NCBI GenBank assembly: GCA_009733775.1
Contig: WOGZ01000094.1
Location: 47,157 to 111,156, forward strand
Direction: 5' to 3'
From: Alectoria sarmentosa
Lineage: Eukaryota > Ascomycota > Lecanoromycetes > Lecanorales > Parmeliaceae
DNA length: 64,000 nt
Part shown: piece after piece, positions 35,706-45,835 of the stretch
Numbering within the stretch: the stretch's first letter is position 1
Layout: the number at the start of each line of letters is the position of its first letter
Made by a program: the position numbers and the translations under genes
The notes under the pieces: model-generated
The model's database searches: none
The model's input: only the letters and a program-made list of their open reading frames with translations
What the model was told of the DNA's origin: nothing

Positions 35706-36455
35706 CGGAAGTGCCATCATCGATGACTATGAGTCTATGACTGTGACGGCCCCTATCCCTGTGGAAAGTGGTTGGTGGGTAAGACAGAGTTGACTTCAGC
35801 CTTCACAGGGCAGCCCTACGTTACACTAGTGTGTTACACTAAGGTAGGCACCTAGATACGATACGATTACTAAGGCATCCTAAGGCATCTTTTCCTTTTC
35901 CTTTCCCCCCAGGTACCTGACTCAAGCTACCTAGGTACACCTAATACTAATAATAAGCGCAAGAATGGTCGAGGCTGAACCAACGTAAACCATTCCACCA
36001 CCAGCTACTCATTTCCTCGCTTACCACCCAGCCACCCAGCATCAATTCGACTCCTCCCATTCTTTTCTACCACTGTGGAGAGCCAGACCCTCGGTAACCC
36101 CGACTGAGCTCGAGAGTGCAGCATCATCACTGCGGACAGGGATTCCACTCTTCAACCAATCAACCACCAATTTCAACCAAGATGGTCCAAGCAGTTTTGA
36201 CAGCCTCCTTGACTATCTCTTGCTTACGTAGCTGTCTCAAAGCATGGGGCAGACGTCTGCTATCGACTTCATGCGCTTCCCTTATCCACATCAACCTACC
36301 GAGTAAATCTGTTTGAGAACCCGACCGACTGTGTTTAAATTCCCTGTCCTTCTGAGTCTATGCTGATTGATCTAGCAACGCCATTGATCGACTGAACCTT
36401 CTGCCAACGCTGGGTAGAGTCCAATTCTGGCCCAGATGAGCCGCTATCCAACATT

Positions 36456-39089
36456 CTAGATCCAGTCTCCGACTTTGATCGGACAATCGCTGAAAATCTC
36501 AACGTCTACATACTCAGCCGTTTGAGGCACTGAACATTCCAGACGCTCGAGAACAAGCCAAAGCCCTCCGTCTTCACACATATCGGGCTCGATGCCGAAA
36601 TCACCGATCCAAACTCCGCCTTGACCGTCAAGAAATTCATCGTCCCTGCTAACGGCAACTATTCTCTCTGATCGTGGATGGCCATGATGGATTTCAAGTT
36701 TCCAGAATCTTTTCGTGCTCTTTTCAGATCTTGAGTCTTCTACGCGGGATCTGGCACTGATAGAAATCCGATTCAGACGGTGAGAAATCAACGGCGCCCA
36801 AAGGAATTCGCTTCCGGGTGCATGTAAGGCAGCTTGCACTTTAGTAACAAAGCGTCCAGCCGTTGCTGCCGGTATTCGGTTCACGACACAGGCTGACATA
36901 CTACTGACGCGCAACGTAAATTTGCCCAGCTGGCCTTGCTCAAAGGTCGAGCAAACGATAGTGTACACACCAGCTTGCACGTCTTGTATCTCGGCAAATG
37001 CATAGCCTTTCCTGTACTCGCCACTATCACCAACGATGTCTCGGGTCTTAATGGACTGTATCTGCTTTCCGTTCGCCCAAACCAGCTTGACGTGGACAGG
37101 GTAGCACTCGCTAGAATTTCCGAGGAGAATTGCTACATTTGAAGTCACAGCTAAGTAAAGACTGAATTGAGGGTTGGTGCGATATGACGAGCTGCTTGCG
37201 TTGCCTCCAGCCGTAAAAGGTGTCCAGGCTCCATTCTGCAAAACCGTATGGATGTATTTGTCTTGAGCTTCGACTAGGCTCAAAGAATCTAGAGAAAACG
37301 CGGACAACGTGAATGTATTGACTGATCGAGGAAGGCCCAGTCCAGAAACCACAATTGTGTAAGCTCTCCAATCTGGGAGCTCAAGCTTAAGTAGAGTGTT
37401 AGGCGAGTCAACATATGGACCGTGCACTGTGGCCTCGTCACTCGAGAAGACTCTTTCTCCGTTATTGTCGAAGGCATACAAGCTGATGAAGCCGTTCTCA
37501 ACAGTATCGCCATTCTCAGAAAGGTTTGGGTCTTTGTCTGACTCGTCATCCCTCGAAGTGAAGTGTCTGCTTAGGAGGGCCCACACAGTACCACCAACGG
37601 TGCTACGCACCTCGTACTGCGGATTGGTTGCAAAAGAGCCTTCGGGACTGCTAGACTCAGTAAGATTCCATTGGAAGTGAATGTCTTCTCTATGAGAAAA
37701 CAAGCCGGGATTCCAGTTGAGATACATGGACTCGAAGCTCTGGAAAATATCGTTAAGGCCCATCCAAAATGTACCAGGTGCAAGAGGCTCTGTGTCTCTG
37801 GTGCTGGTCTTTGCCATATCATTCATACAAAGATCTTGAAGTAAATTAGCATTCTCCATCATGGCGTCGCCTCGATAGACATGGCCCTTCCAGACAGTCC
37901 CCTCGGACCAAGGATTCTTCACAAGGAAAAGCTGTTGACCTTCAAGCTCTTTCATATTGATCACGGCATAGTCGTGCTCCCCGGCCAAGCCGAGGCCTTC
38001 TTCTTCGTTTGGTGTCAACTTGCCGGTCCCCAAGGTTATGAGGACATCGCCGTAATTGAAAGCACTCAAAGTTCGTCGCCAAAGGGCGTTGCGTGCTATG
38101 TCATCACTAGCGGGGTAAGGATTATAGTCAGTATAGAGTTTTCCAAAATAATGGACCAGATTTTAGAAAAGAATGGTGATCCTACCTTTGCAGAAATATT
38201 TGCTCTGGTATCCATCCTGTTAAAACCCACAAGTCCGTTCCTGAATTGCTCCCGGGGAAGTCGTAACCACCCCTCACTTTGAGATATGCTTTCTCAACAA
38301 GGGCAGGCCACAGCAAGCCAGGGTTGTTTCGATCGGTAACGTGCAATACTCTTGATGTACGGGAGACCGGGAGACGATCGTCTATGATGACGCTTCGAGG
38401 GCAGCCATTGAAGTGTAATCGAAGGATATACTTTCCGTTGGTCGATATTGTCAGTTGCTTTAGGCTCCGGTCGTAAGGATATATGTTGCGAGTGATGATC
38501 TAGGATACAGTCAGCCTAGAGAACGATGCAGCTGAGACGGTCAGACGTTACATCAGGATTTCCGTGCTCACTTCTCGCAGTAGCTGCGCAGAGACTCGCA
38601 ACGACGGAGCAGTCGGTAGTGATATCCTGAACAAGATCGACTTTACCATGAGCCAGCATGGTCGGACGCCATGAAGGGGTAGTACGAGATTGCTCCAGAA
38701 GCTCTCTTGGCCTCCGCCACGCATCAAATACCTCGAGCTGTACTGCCGACAAGGGAAATTCTACATTGTCTCTGTGTAAGTTAGACACCGCGAACGAGAT
38801 AGCCTCGAGCATTTGGAGGTCTCACTTCCATGCAGACCTACATGAAACAAAGCTGGCCGGCCAAAGGTTCGAATTCTGAAGAAGTAGGGGGAGATGTCCA
38901 AGGTGGAAACCGAGAACCATGCAGTTTGGAAGCTTCCAAAAGGATGATCTTTTCCCGGGTGGTCAACTCACGTTTTGAGAGAGGTTCCTTGAGAGCGTTC
39001 GCTTTCTTCACAGATCCCCTAATAGATGTCCGCACCTTTTCGCTTGATTCTCCAAGCGGAGAGGCAACAAGCTTAGTCTGGCCTCTCAT
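36456..39089 (-). CDS. palB: Calpain-like cysteine protease PalB/Rim13, ambient pH signalling
   Basis: Four exons, complement(36456..38106, 38186..38499, 38552..38771, 38842..39089), give 810 aa. PalB is the ESCRT-III-associated calpain thought to cleave the transcription factor PacC at alkaline pH. The catalytic triad is intact: Cys137 in TDCSVVASLC, His305 in LAGEHDYAV and Asn325 in VKNPWSEG. KYILRLHFNGC, VLHVTDRNNP, LEKAYLKVRGGYDFPGSNSG and WVLTGWIPEQ match PalB/calpain-7. Two C-terminal beta-sandwich (calpain C2-like) regions follow, starting near NPQYEVRSTVGG and NPQFSLYLAVTSN. Introns are 70, 52 and 79 bp. The N-terminus is short: the MIT domain usual in PalB is missing before RELTTREKIILLE, so the first exon or start may be wrong or degraded. 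It is divergent from the peroxisomal carrier. Confidence 0.92.
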
Positions 39090-39701
39090 GATGAGAACGA
39101 GAGTTCAGCACACTGTCGGGACAAATTGATCACTTTGTGGCTTTATGCGGGTCTAAATGCGCCATCTCGTCTCTCATCGTCTTTATGAAAGCCGCTGTAG
39201 CTGAAGCAACAGGGTTTGATTATTCCAAGTGATCAGCAATGCGATTCTCCGGGCTTTTGCAGTAGAGAAAGAAAAACAATGTTTGCACCAATATGTAGAG
39301 ATTGGTAAGGTAGTAGTAGAAGCAGTAGCAGTAGCAGTAGGTAGCAGCAGTAGTACTAGTAGTAGAACTAATGGATTACAATACATAGTAAAATGGTCCT
39401 CCGTGACCCTAGGCCTGTTTCATCAACCTCGGCTGAGCGTTCATTGGTTAGTGACCGAGGGCGGGGAGGTTTCTTGTTCAGTTGTTGTTCTCCTCCTCCA
39501 CAATGTAGAATAACAAGGGCTTGCTACAGACACATTGACTGATAGATTTGGGCCCGTGTGCGAGCTGTTCTGACCATCAGATCAGCTTTGTTGCTTCAGT
39601 ATAGGCCTCACTCCAGTCAAGACCCAAAAGTGGTTGCACTTTCCACACGTCACGCAGTAGATCTTCATGAGCTGCGCTTTCTGGAATCACACTCTTTTGT
39701 T
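39090..39701. promoter_or_regulatory. Divergent spacer between palB and the peroxisomal carrier gene
   Basis: About 610 bp containing an AGT/AGC microsatellite at 39311-39365. On the minus strand a short MIT-like string, LSRQCAEL, can be read just upstream of the palB Met but in another frame. Promoters for both genes should lie here. Confidence 0.5.
39311..39365. repeat. AGT/AGC microsatellite
   Basis: Imperfect AGT, AGC and AGA units with one GTA shift, in the palB/carrier divergent spacer. Confidence 0.9.
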
Positions 39702-40930
39702 ATGCCTGGCAAAACTGGGCAGGTGCCACTGCCACCATGGGGTAACGCGCTGGCGGGAGCTACCGGAGCTGTATTGGCTAACGCAATTGTCTACCCACTG
39801 GACATGTACGCTAAGCTTCTCGTTGTCGAGAAGTCTTGAGGAGCTTGTGCTGACCACGCGGACTAGAGTCAAGACACGCTTACAGGTCCAGGTAAGACGC
39901 AAACCAACAGATCCAGCCCCTCTTACAACCAATGATGTGCATTACACATCAGCCCTTGATGCTATCCGAAAGATCGTTGATGACGAAGGCATTCTCGGCC
40001 TCTATTCTGGGTTCAACGGCTCTCTGATTGGGGTCGCATCTACAAATTTCGCTTACTTCTATTGGTACTCTGTCGTCCGAACGCTTTATATATCCTCTCG
40101 AAGCCTTCCCAGGCCTCCAAATATCGCAACAGAACTCTCATTAGGTGCCGTTGCTGGAGCTATCGCTCAGGTATTTACCATACCAGTATCCGTGGTCACG
40201 ACGCGTCAGCAAACGCAGCCAAAGGGCGATAAGAAGGGCCTCATAGACACTGGACGGGAGGTGGTAAACAGCGAGGATGGTTGGACGGGTCTGTGGAGGG
40301 GCCTGAAAGCGAGCTTGGTGCTGGTGGTGAATCCTGCAATCACCTACGGTGCATACCAGAGATTAAGAGAGCTGTGCTTCCCTGGAAAGACTAATCTAAG
40401 GCCATGGGAATCATTCTGTGAGCTGAATACAGGATCTTGATCATAGCTGCTTGGCTAACGCCTTTCTAGTCTTGGGCGCCGCGTCAAAGGCGCTGGCAAC
40501 GATAGCCACACAACCACTGATCGTTGCGAAGGTAGGCCTCCAGTCGCGACCACCGCCAGCTAGGGAAGGCAAACGTTTCAAGAGCTTCATTGAAGTCATG
40601 TCGTACATTGTCGATCATGAAGGGCCTTTGGCGTTGTTCAAAGGCGTTGCTCCGCAGGTCACCAAGGGAATCATCGTACAGGGTTTGCTTATGATGACAA
40701 AGGAAAGGTAAGTTGAATTTCCGTGTACCAGCAAGTCAAGATGCTGATGAAAAGAAAGAATGGAGATTTTGTTCATTGTCCTCTTCGCATACCTACGTAG
40801 AATGAAGTCGGAAAGGCTACAGAATGCCAGTTTCTCAACTCAGAAGGCAGCCGAAGTCGTTACATCCAAAGTAAAGGAGATGTTGCCTCTCGACCAGGTT
40901 AAACAATCTATGCCAGCGCTCATCAAGTGA
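39702..40930 (+). CDS. Peroxisomal membrane carrier PMP47/ANT1 (SLC25A17 type)
   Basis: Four exons, join(39702..39805, 39867..40417, 40470..40707, 40759..40930), give 354 aa. Mitochondrial-carrier-family proteins of this branch exchange ATP, AMP or CoA-type nucleotides across the peroxisomal membrane to support fatty-acid activation. Three carrier repeats are visible. The first signature, YPLDIVKTRLQVQ, is formed by the first splice junction. The second is TIPVSVVTTRQQ with degenerate charge, the third TQPLIVAKVGLQS. ALAGATGAVLANAIVYP and SLGAVAGAIAQVF are helix-1-type segments, and GLYSGFNGSLIGV and GLWRGLKASLVLV are matrix-loop segments. Introns are 61, 52 and 51 bp. The C-terminus (LPLDQVKQSMPALIK) is charged. 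The exact substrate is inferred from family. Confidence 0.93.
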
Positions 40931-41440
40931 TCATTTTTTGATATAGTGTGTGGTTGTTGAAGTGATGTATGTAGGAAGCTTACCTTGATTTGAACTCACC
41001 TTGGCGTAGAATATGCCTTTCGACATAATCTCATTCTTGCTTCGAAATGCGATTCTGCTACCTCAATGTGCATGCTATTTCACGCATTCTTTCCCATCAC
41101 TAGTCATAAATCGATGGTACACTACAGACAGTCTCGCTGTGCCAAGAATATAATCCAGTGAGGGCACGCGATATATAAGACTTGTAGTGCTTTCGATACT
41201 TGGCTCGGCTTTTTCTATCAATTTGTGATGGAAACCGTTTTTTCTAACCTGTACTTTATCGCCGCTGGCATAATGAGTTTTCATTTTTGGCATGACGAGA
41301 ACTGCGAAAGACTCAGCCCTACACTAGCCGCCCTGCAGGACCACAAATCTAAGCGAGGAATGTAATTGCAACGACCAGAGACTTAAACTTTTCATCCTTG
41401 GATTCCAGAATTCTGGGCACCGTCATCCAACACCACTACA
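40931..41440. other. Intergenic, carrier 3' UTR to eL29 promoter
   Basis: About 510 bp. A 72-codon minus-strand frame at 41075-41293 begins MPKMKTHYASGDK and has no family match known to me; it is not supported. The proximal promoter of eL29 lies just before 41441. Confidence 0.5.
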
Positions 41441-41851
41441 ATGGCCAGTAAGTTACTTCAACAGATCTTGCGAAGAAGAGAAATTGAAAAGGAGAACAGA
41501 GTCCAAGAACAGTTCACAACACAATCAGAGCAAGAAAGCTCACAGGAACGGGTGCGATTCTCATTTCCTTCCTCCAACTCACGAGGCTCTTGAAGATCAT
41601 GTGCCGATCGGAAAATGTTCTTGGAACAACATGAGACTGACATCGGCACTTTGAACAGGATCAAGAAGCCAAAAACCCACCGCTACCCCTCCCTCAATGG
41701 CACCGATCCCAAGTTTCGACGAAACCATAGGCATGCACTACACGGAACTATGAGGGCTCTGGTATTCTCTATGGAACAAGGGGAAGATGGAACGCGAAGC
41801 TGACTCGTGGGACAGAAAGAGGTCAAGGAAGGCAAGAGAGAAGCGGCATGA
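41441..41851 (+). CDS. rpl29: 60S ribosomal protein eL29
   Basis: Four exons, join(41441..41447, 41500..41551, 41659..41761, 41816..41851), give 65 aa. The joined protein starts MAKSKNSSQHNQSKKAH and continues RNGIKKPKTHRYPS, DPKFRRNHRHALHG and ends KEGKREAA, matching eukaryotic eL29 throughout. eL29 is a small basic protein of the large subunit near the exit-tunnel side. The first coding exon is only 7 nt (ATGGCCA). Introns are 52, 107 and 54 bp, and all junctions are in phase. The intron-rich start is common in fungal ribosomal protein genes. No exon exceeds 103 nt, so ORF scanning shows only a truncated shadow. Confidence 0.96.
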
Positions 41852-42367
41852 TCATGAGAAAGTGGGGAGGTCCTTCGTGGCGGAGCTTGGACTGTGATAC
41901 AGCTGGATGGCTTGAAGAGATAGTTGAAGTCTACTCGCCTATCGACGGATCCATGAAGCTGCATGCATAAAGTCCGAGTCCTGGTATCCAAGCACTTGTC
42001 CTTCCACTGCGAACTGCTCTCCATGTAAAAAACAGCTGGGAACAAGCGTGTCCTGCCGATATGGTTTGTCCGCCCAGTGCCTATTTAATCATACTGTAAC
42101 GTTTCACTCCATTTCTTCCAAGGCATTTATGTGTACAGCTCCGACTGCTTCTCCATGCGCGGTTGCTGAAGGAATATCATTTTTTGACATGCCAATATCG
42201 AAACTCCCTTTCATTACCAATCACCCTGCTTTTAGAATTCTGTGGAGAGAGGGTGCATGGAGAAATGGCTACATCTATCTCGTTGCTCCTGATCGTGCTC
42301 TCAATTTCATCCATCTCTCACATTTGTCACGTTGTACCAACACTATTGAATTTCGCGGAACCTATGT
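41852..42367. other. Convergent spacer between eL29 and the WD40 gene
   Basis: About 516 bp. An open plus-strand frame running from 42048 lacks an ATG near its start and runs antisense into the WD40 gene, so it is not supported. The spacer probably contains both 3' UTRs. Confidence 0.5.
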
Positions 42368-43981
42368 CTACTTATTCGACTTCCAGACCACTAACCTTCG
42401 ATCAAATCCGCCACTGACGAGCCACTCCTCCTTTCCTCCCTCAACTCTGATCAGCCCACACTACGAAGATTTCTGAATCAGCATTCCTTTTTCGAGACAG
42501 AGGCTCTAGTAAAGAGACAGCCCAAATCGGAACATGGCGATTTTTAATCTTAGAACATGTTTTACGGCTCAGGCTGTGGTGTGAATAGAGGAAGGATTGG
42601 CTCCGAAATGCACATACCCAGATACTCCTAATCTTACTCCCCACCTCATGTCCACCCTTCAAGGTAGCAACAATCTTTCCCGTCTTTGCTTCCAGTCCGC
42701 GAATGACCCCATCGTCTCCATTTACAAATACCCCTGCTCCATCACGGCGCCACACAACTTGCGGCGTTGAGTACGGTGTTTGTGGGGCCATGGTGCTGAC
42801 ATGAACTTGAATTGCTGCTTCTTCTCTGTCCTGGATAGCAAGGTTGCTCCGGGTTTGGACTGCCTGTGTAATTGGGCTAGCAACGATGGAAGGGGGTTCT
42901 GTCAAGGGTGGGAGCAACAGCCTAACGATGATGACCTTCATGTGCGGCACAGCAGAAGTAGCCACCGCCAGTAGTGTCGAATCTTTGGGGCATACTTCGA
43001 CAGAAGAGGGTGTGAATGTGATCCAAGAATTGGAATGAGGGGCTAAGTTCTGTGATCCTAGCAGCTTCAGCTTGAGGGAATAATAATATAATGATGTCGA
43101 GTCTCGGCGGGTGACCAGGAGAATCGGACGATGCGAATCTGGGTGCTCGACGAAAGTGATTGTTTCCGGATTTGTAGACAGCGTGATGGCGGCCACGGGG
43201 ACTCCTAAGCTTGAGAAGTGGTTACTTGCATGATAAAGGAACAGTTTATTGTCCCAACCTGCAGTCACGATGATTTCGTTCCATGTCGCAACTTTGACCA
43301 CATACTTTGCGTGATCGTTTCGTTCGTCGAGAACCCTTTCCATCTCATGATCGTAAAGAAGGACTTGACCAGACATGCCAGTCGTAATCGTCTTCAGACC
43401 TTGTTCGCCAACAGAAATGCATGAGAGGATGGGAGAGTCTTGCAAGGAAGGAAGGGACTTGTGAATGCTGAATGTCTTATCTGTGTTGATAAAATGCAGC
43501 TTTCTATCCGCTGTGGAGGCAATGAGCAGTTGGAAAGGCGTCTCGCCATGGAAGTCCTGGACAGAGACATGTAACACATTCGTAGCCGACGGTAACGTGG
43601 AGATTTGATTCGGGTTTGAAGGCGCTGACAATGTAGCATCAGAGGGGAGGGGAATACAACGGCAAACAGAGACATGAATCTACCCGGTAAGGTCCACTTC
43701 TCCTCATCCTCTAGACCCGACTTTTCAAAGCGTAGCGTCAGGTCGAAGACTTTCTTTTCTTCCAATATCTTTTCAATAGTCAAGTCTCCCTTGACTATGG
43801 TACCAGCGTTGGGCGAAAGTCCAGCTTCTGTTATAAAGGCTGAAAGTGTCTGCCATGGTTTTCTTCTGTGAGTTGGTCTTCGCTCTTACGAAGGGGATCA
43901 AATCGACTCACGCACATCGTTATAATTGTTGGCTTTGAGGAACCTAGCCACGATAATGGGTGGAGAGTCTGGGGCAGGCAT
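42368..43981 (-). CDS. WD40-repeat protein with N-terminal LisH-like region
   Basis: Four exons, complement(42368..42460, 42618..43624, 43684..43849, 43916..43981), give 443 aa. Introns are 157, 59 and 66 bp. The N-terminus MPAPDSPPIIVARFLKANNY plus DTLSAFITEAGL resembles a LisH dimerisation helix pair. Beta-propeller blades follow: QLLIASTADRKLHFIN, KTITTGMSGQVLLYD, EIIVTAGWDNKLFLYH, and the last blade EEWLVSGGFDRRLVVWKSNK, which is complete only after the 157-bp intron is removed; without splicing the protein ends in unrelated sequence. The function is unknown; a scaffolding role is the usual expectation for LisH-WD40 proteins. Confidence 0.88.
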
Positions 43982-44338
43982 GGTGATGGTGTTGACTACA
44001 TTGGAATCCGGAAAAGTGATGATGTCTCAGGCAATGAGCTTACGGAACCCGTCAGTGACGCATTACATGGAACATCAATCCAGTAAGGTAGGCTTCAAGC
44101 ACGACTTCTTCAACGTCTTTGGATTCCACTAGCTCACTATATTGTGGGGTATATCATCTATCCTGAACGGAACGCCACGCTCCTCTCTAGGTGTCTCGCC
44201 ACTCGAAAAGATTTTCGCGCTCAGATGCAATCCATTGGCCTGGAAGGCTGAATCCCCTGAAGAAGCACCCATGCTGTCCAGCTCTGAGCAAAATCTACTC
44301 GAGAATGAGGTCTCGGAATGCTCCAAGCGTGCTGCAGC
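43982..44338. other. Spacer between tandem minus-strand genes
   Basis: About 357 bp between the NCBP3-like stop and the WD40 gene start. It must hold the WD40 promoter. No other feature is seen. Confidence 0.5.
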
Positions 44339-45835
44339 TCAGTTGAACATGTCCTCTGCTTTCCTTCTCCCCCCTCTTCCCTCGACCTTCTCCGCAAACA
44401 GCTCTTTTCCCGCGTTTCCTGCAGCCTTTCCCGGAAAAAGCTCTTTGATCGTCCCAAACGCATTGACAGCCGCCCCACCGCGGATAGAGAAGCCCTGATT
44501 CTGCTCCCTTGATGCGCCTCGAATATTCAGACCTCTACCAATATCTCCGCCATCAACTTCAGATTTAGAACCCGAGGATCTCAGTCGACTAGTGGGATTT
44601 TTCTGAGGACCAGGCCCATCCGTGAAAGGCACCAACATTCCATTCGCAAAGAGGTCTGCGGTCTCATCTGCGGCGTCGAAGGCATCAGAGCGGCTATGCT
44701 TACTTGGATTGACCTTGTGCGGAAAGAGCTCTTTCTTCGCTTCTGCAGCACGCATTCTCTTACTGAAAATATCTTTGCCGTTGGGTGTTGCGTCGCGAGC
44801 CATTGCAGACTTCGTTGAGGAGAGCCCCTTGGCGACATCCTCCGCAAGCATTCTACTGCTGAAAAGATCCGTATCGTTACGATCAGCATCCCTATCAGAC
44901 CTGGATATCGATGGAAAAAGCTCCTTGCCTTTATTGTCATGAGGAAAGGGGTGAGGATCACGAGAGCGGTAGGTAGGAGGCGGAGTGCGACGGTCGCGCC
45001 CATTTGGTGATGCGCTGCGGTCTCGAGAGGTACGAGCGCCATTCCTCCTGTTCCTCTCATCCCTAGCAGGCCGATAAGAGTCGTCACGAAGTCGAGCGCT
45101 TCTTTTCTCCTCAATGCCACGTTTATTCGCAGATGACGATATCGAATCACGCCTACTCTCATCATACATCGACGCATCAAATCCGGCTTCTATATCTCTC
45201 CGTCTGCGTCGCCGATGCTCATCGTCCGAATATCCTTTCCTACGATAGTCGCCATTTCCTTGTAAGCTTCTCCCTCGACGGCGCTGTTCCCTGGGATCAT
45301 GTTCGGGGTGCATCATGTAGAATCTGCTAGCTTCGTATGCTCGTGGACGTTTCTGGTCTGTTATTGTTGCTATTCTCAAGTAAAGAGAAGATCCCGGGTT
45401 AGTAGACGGGGCTTTGGCGGCTCTTAATCGTGAAAGGGGCAAGGAGTCGTTCTCGTTGGACGGAAGAGCAAGATGCTGAAGTGCTCTCAGGGCAGTCTCG
45501 TCCCCTTCGAAAACGAGATTCGCCGACGTATCGTCGATCCATTCAACGCGAGGTGGAGTTTCGGAAGGGTAGTGTTCCATAGAAAAGGACTTGATGTCAG
45601 ACGTGGTCAAGTCTTCAAGACCACGAATGTGAATCTTGTGGGATGCTAGCTCAGAGTGTGATATGTGATTTGAAGGCACAGCATCATCTGAGATTGTGTT
45701 TGTGACGGCTAAAGGCTCGCTGAAGTCGTCTCCTAGGTCGATATCGAGGTCCATGTCATCAAGCTCCATGTGCGCTGTGTTGTGGTCCCCATTGAAACCT
45801 TGTTGTAATGCTGAGCTGGGGTATGAAAGCTCCAT
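44339..45835 (-). CDS. NCBP3-like nuclear cap-binding protein
   Basis: A single exon of 498 codons. The acidic N-terminus (about 20-45, MELDDMDLDIDLGDD) precedes an RRM-like NCBP3 domain at about 65-130: HKIHIRGLEDLTTSDIKSF, PPRVEWIDDTSANLVFEGD, ALRALQHL. A short YLRIATITDQKRPRAYEASR follows, then ASRFYMMHPEHDP, and a long Arg/Ser/Asp-rich disordered region. From about residue 300 to the C-terminus a short motif recurs: KELFPSI, DLFSSRM, DIFSKRM, KELFPHK, DLFANGM, KELFPGK, KELFAEK, EDMFN. NCBP3 binds capped mRNA with NCBP1 in vertebrates; fungal members (formerly DUF2414) are poorly studied. ATG 45835 is the first Met of the open frame. Confidence 0.87.
   Translation of the reverse strand: MELSYPSSALQQGFNGDHNTAHMELDDMDLDIDLGDDFSEPLAVTNTISDDAVPSNHISHSELASHKIHIRGLEDLTTSDIKSFSMEHYPSETPPRVEWIDDTSANLVFEGDETALRALQHLALPSNENDSLPLSRLRAAKAPSTNPGSSLYLRIATITDQKRPRAYEASRFYMMHPEHDPREQRRRGRSLQGNGDYRRKGYSDDEHRRRRRRDIEAGFDASMYDESRRDSISSSANKRGIEEKRSARLRDDSYRPARDERNRRNGARTSRDRSASPNGRDRRTPPPTYRSRDPHPFPHDNKGKELFPSISRSDRDADRNDTDLFSSRMLAEDVAKGLSSTKSAMARDATPNGKDIFSKRMRAAEAKKELFPHKVNPSKHSRSDAFDAADETADLFANGMLVPFTDGPGPQKNPTSRLRSSGSKSEVDGGDIGRGLNIRGASREQNQGFSIRGGAAVNAFGTIKELFPGKAAGNAGKELFAEKVEGRGGRRKAEDMFN

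Larger units (their letters stand above)
33800..36455. other. 2.6-kb intergenic region, repeat-dotted
   Basis: No supported gene between the zinc-finger gene start (33799, -) and the PalB stop (36456, -). It contains a GAA repeat (34422-34453), a GTGCCT(G/T) repeat (34634-34663), a GGCGTCCAA doublet (35338-35358), a CTCAG repeat (35681-35705) and ACCTAGGT/CTAAGG motifs (35835-35945). An AUG at 36182 in good context opens a roughly 45-codon frame that I do not support. Confidence 0.5.

Noticed and set aside
36182..36390. Small gene starting MVQAVLTASLT with a possible GTAAAT intron at about 36303
   Set aside because: The start context is good, but the product (about 46 aa) matches no family I know and ends quickly after the putative splice.
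41075..41293. Minus-strand ORF MPKMKTHYASGDKVQVRKN, divergent from eL29
   Set aside because: Only 72 codons, no recognisable domain, and donor-like sites downstream run into the carrier gene's 3' end.
41441..41593. Unspliced 50-codon ORF MASKLLQQILRRRE
   Set aside because: It is the unspliced 5' part of the eL29 gene; the spliced reading gives a full ribosomal protein.
42048..42476. 142-codon plus-strand open frame
   Set aside because: No ATG at its start, no domain, and it overlaps the last exon and intron of the WD40 gene in antisense.
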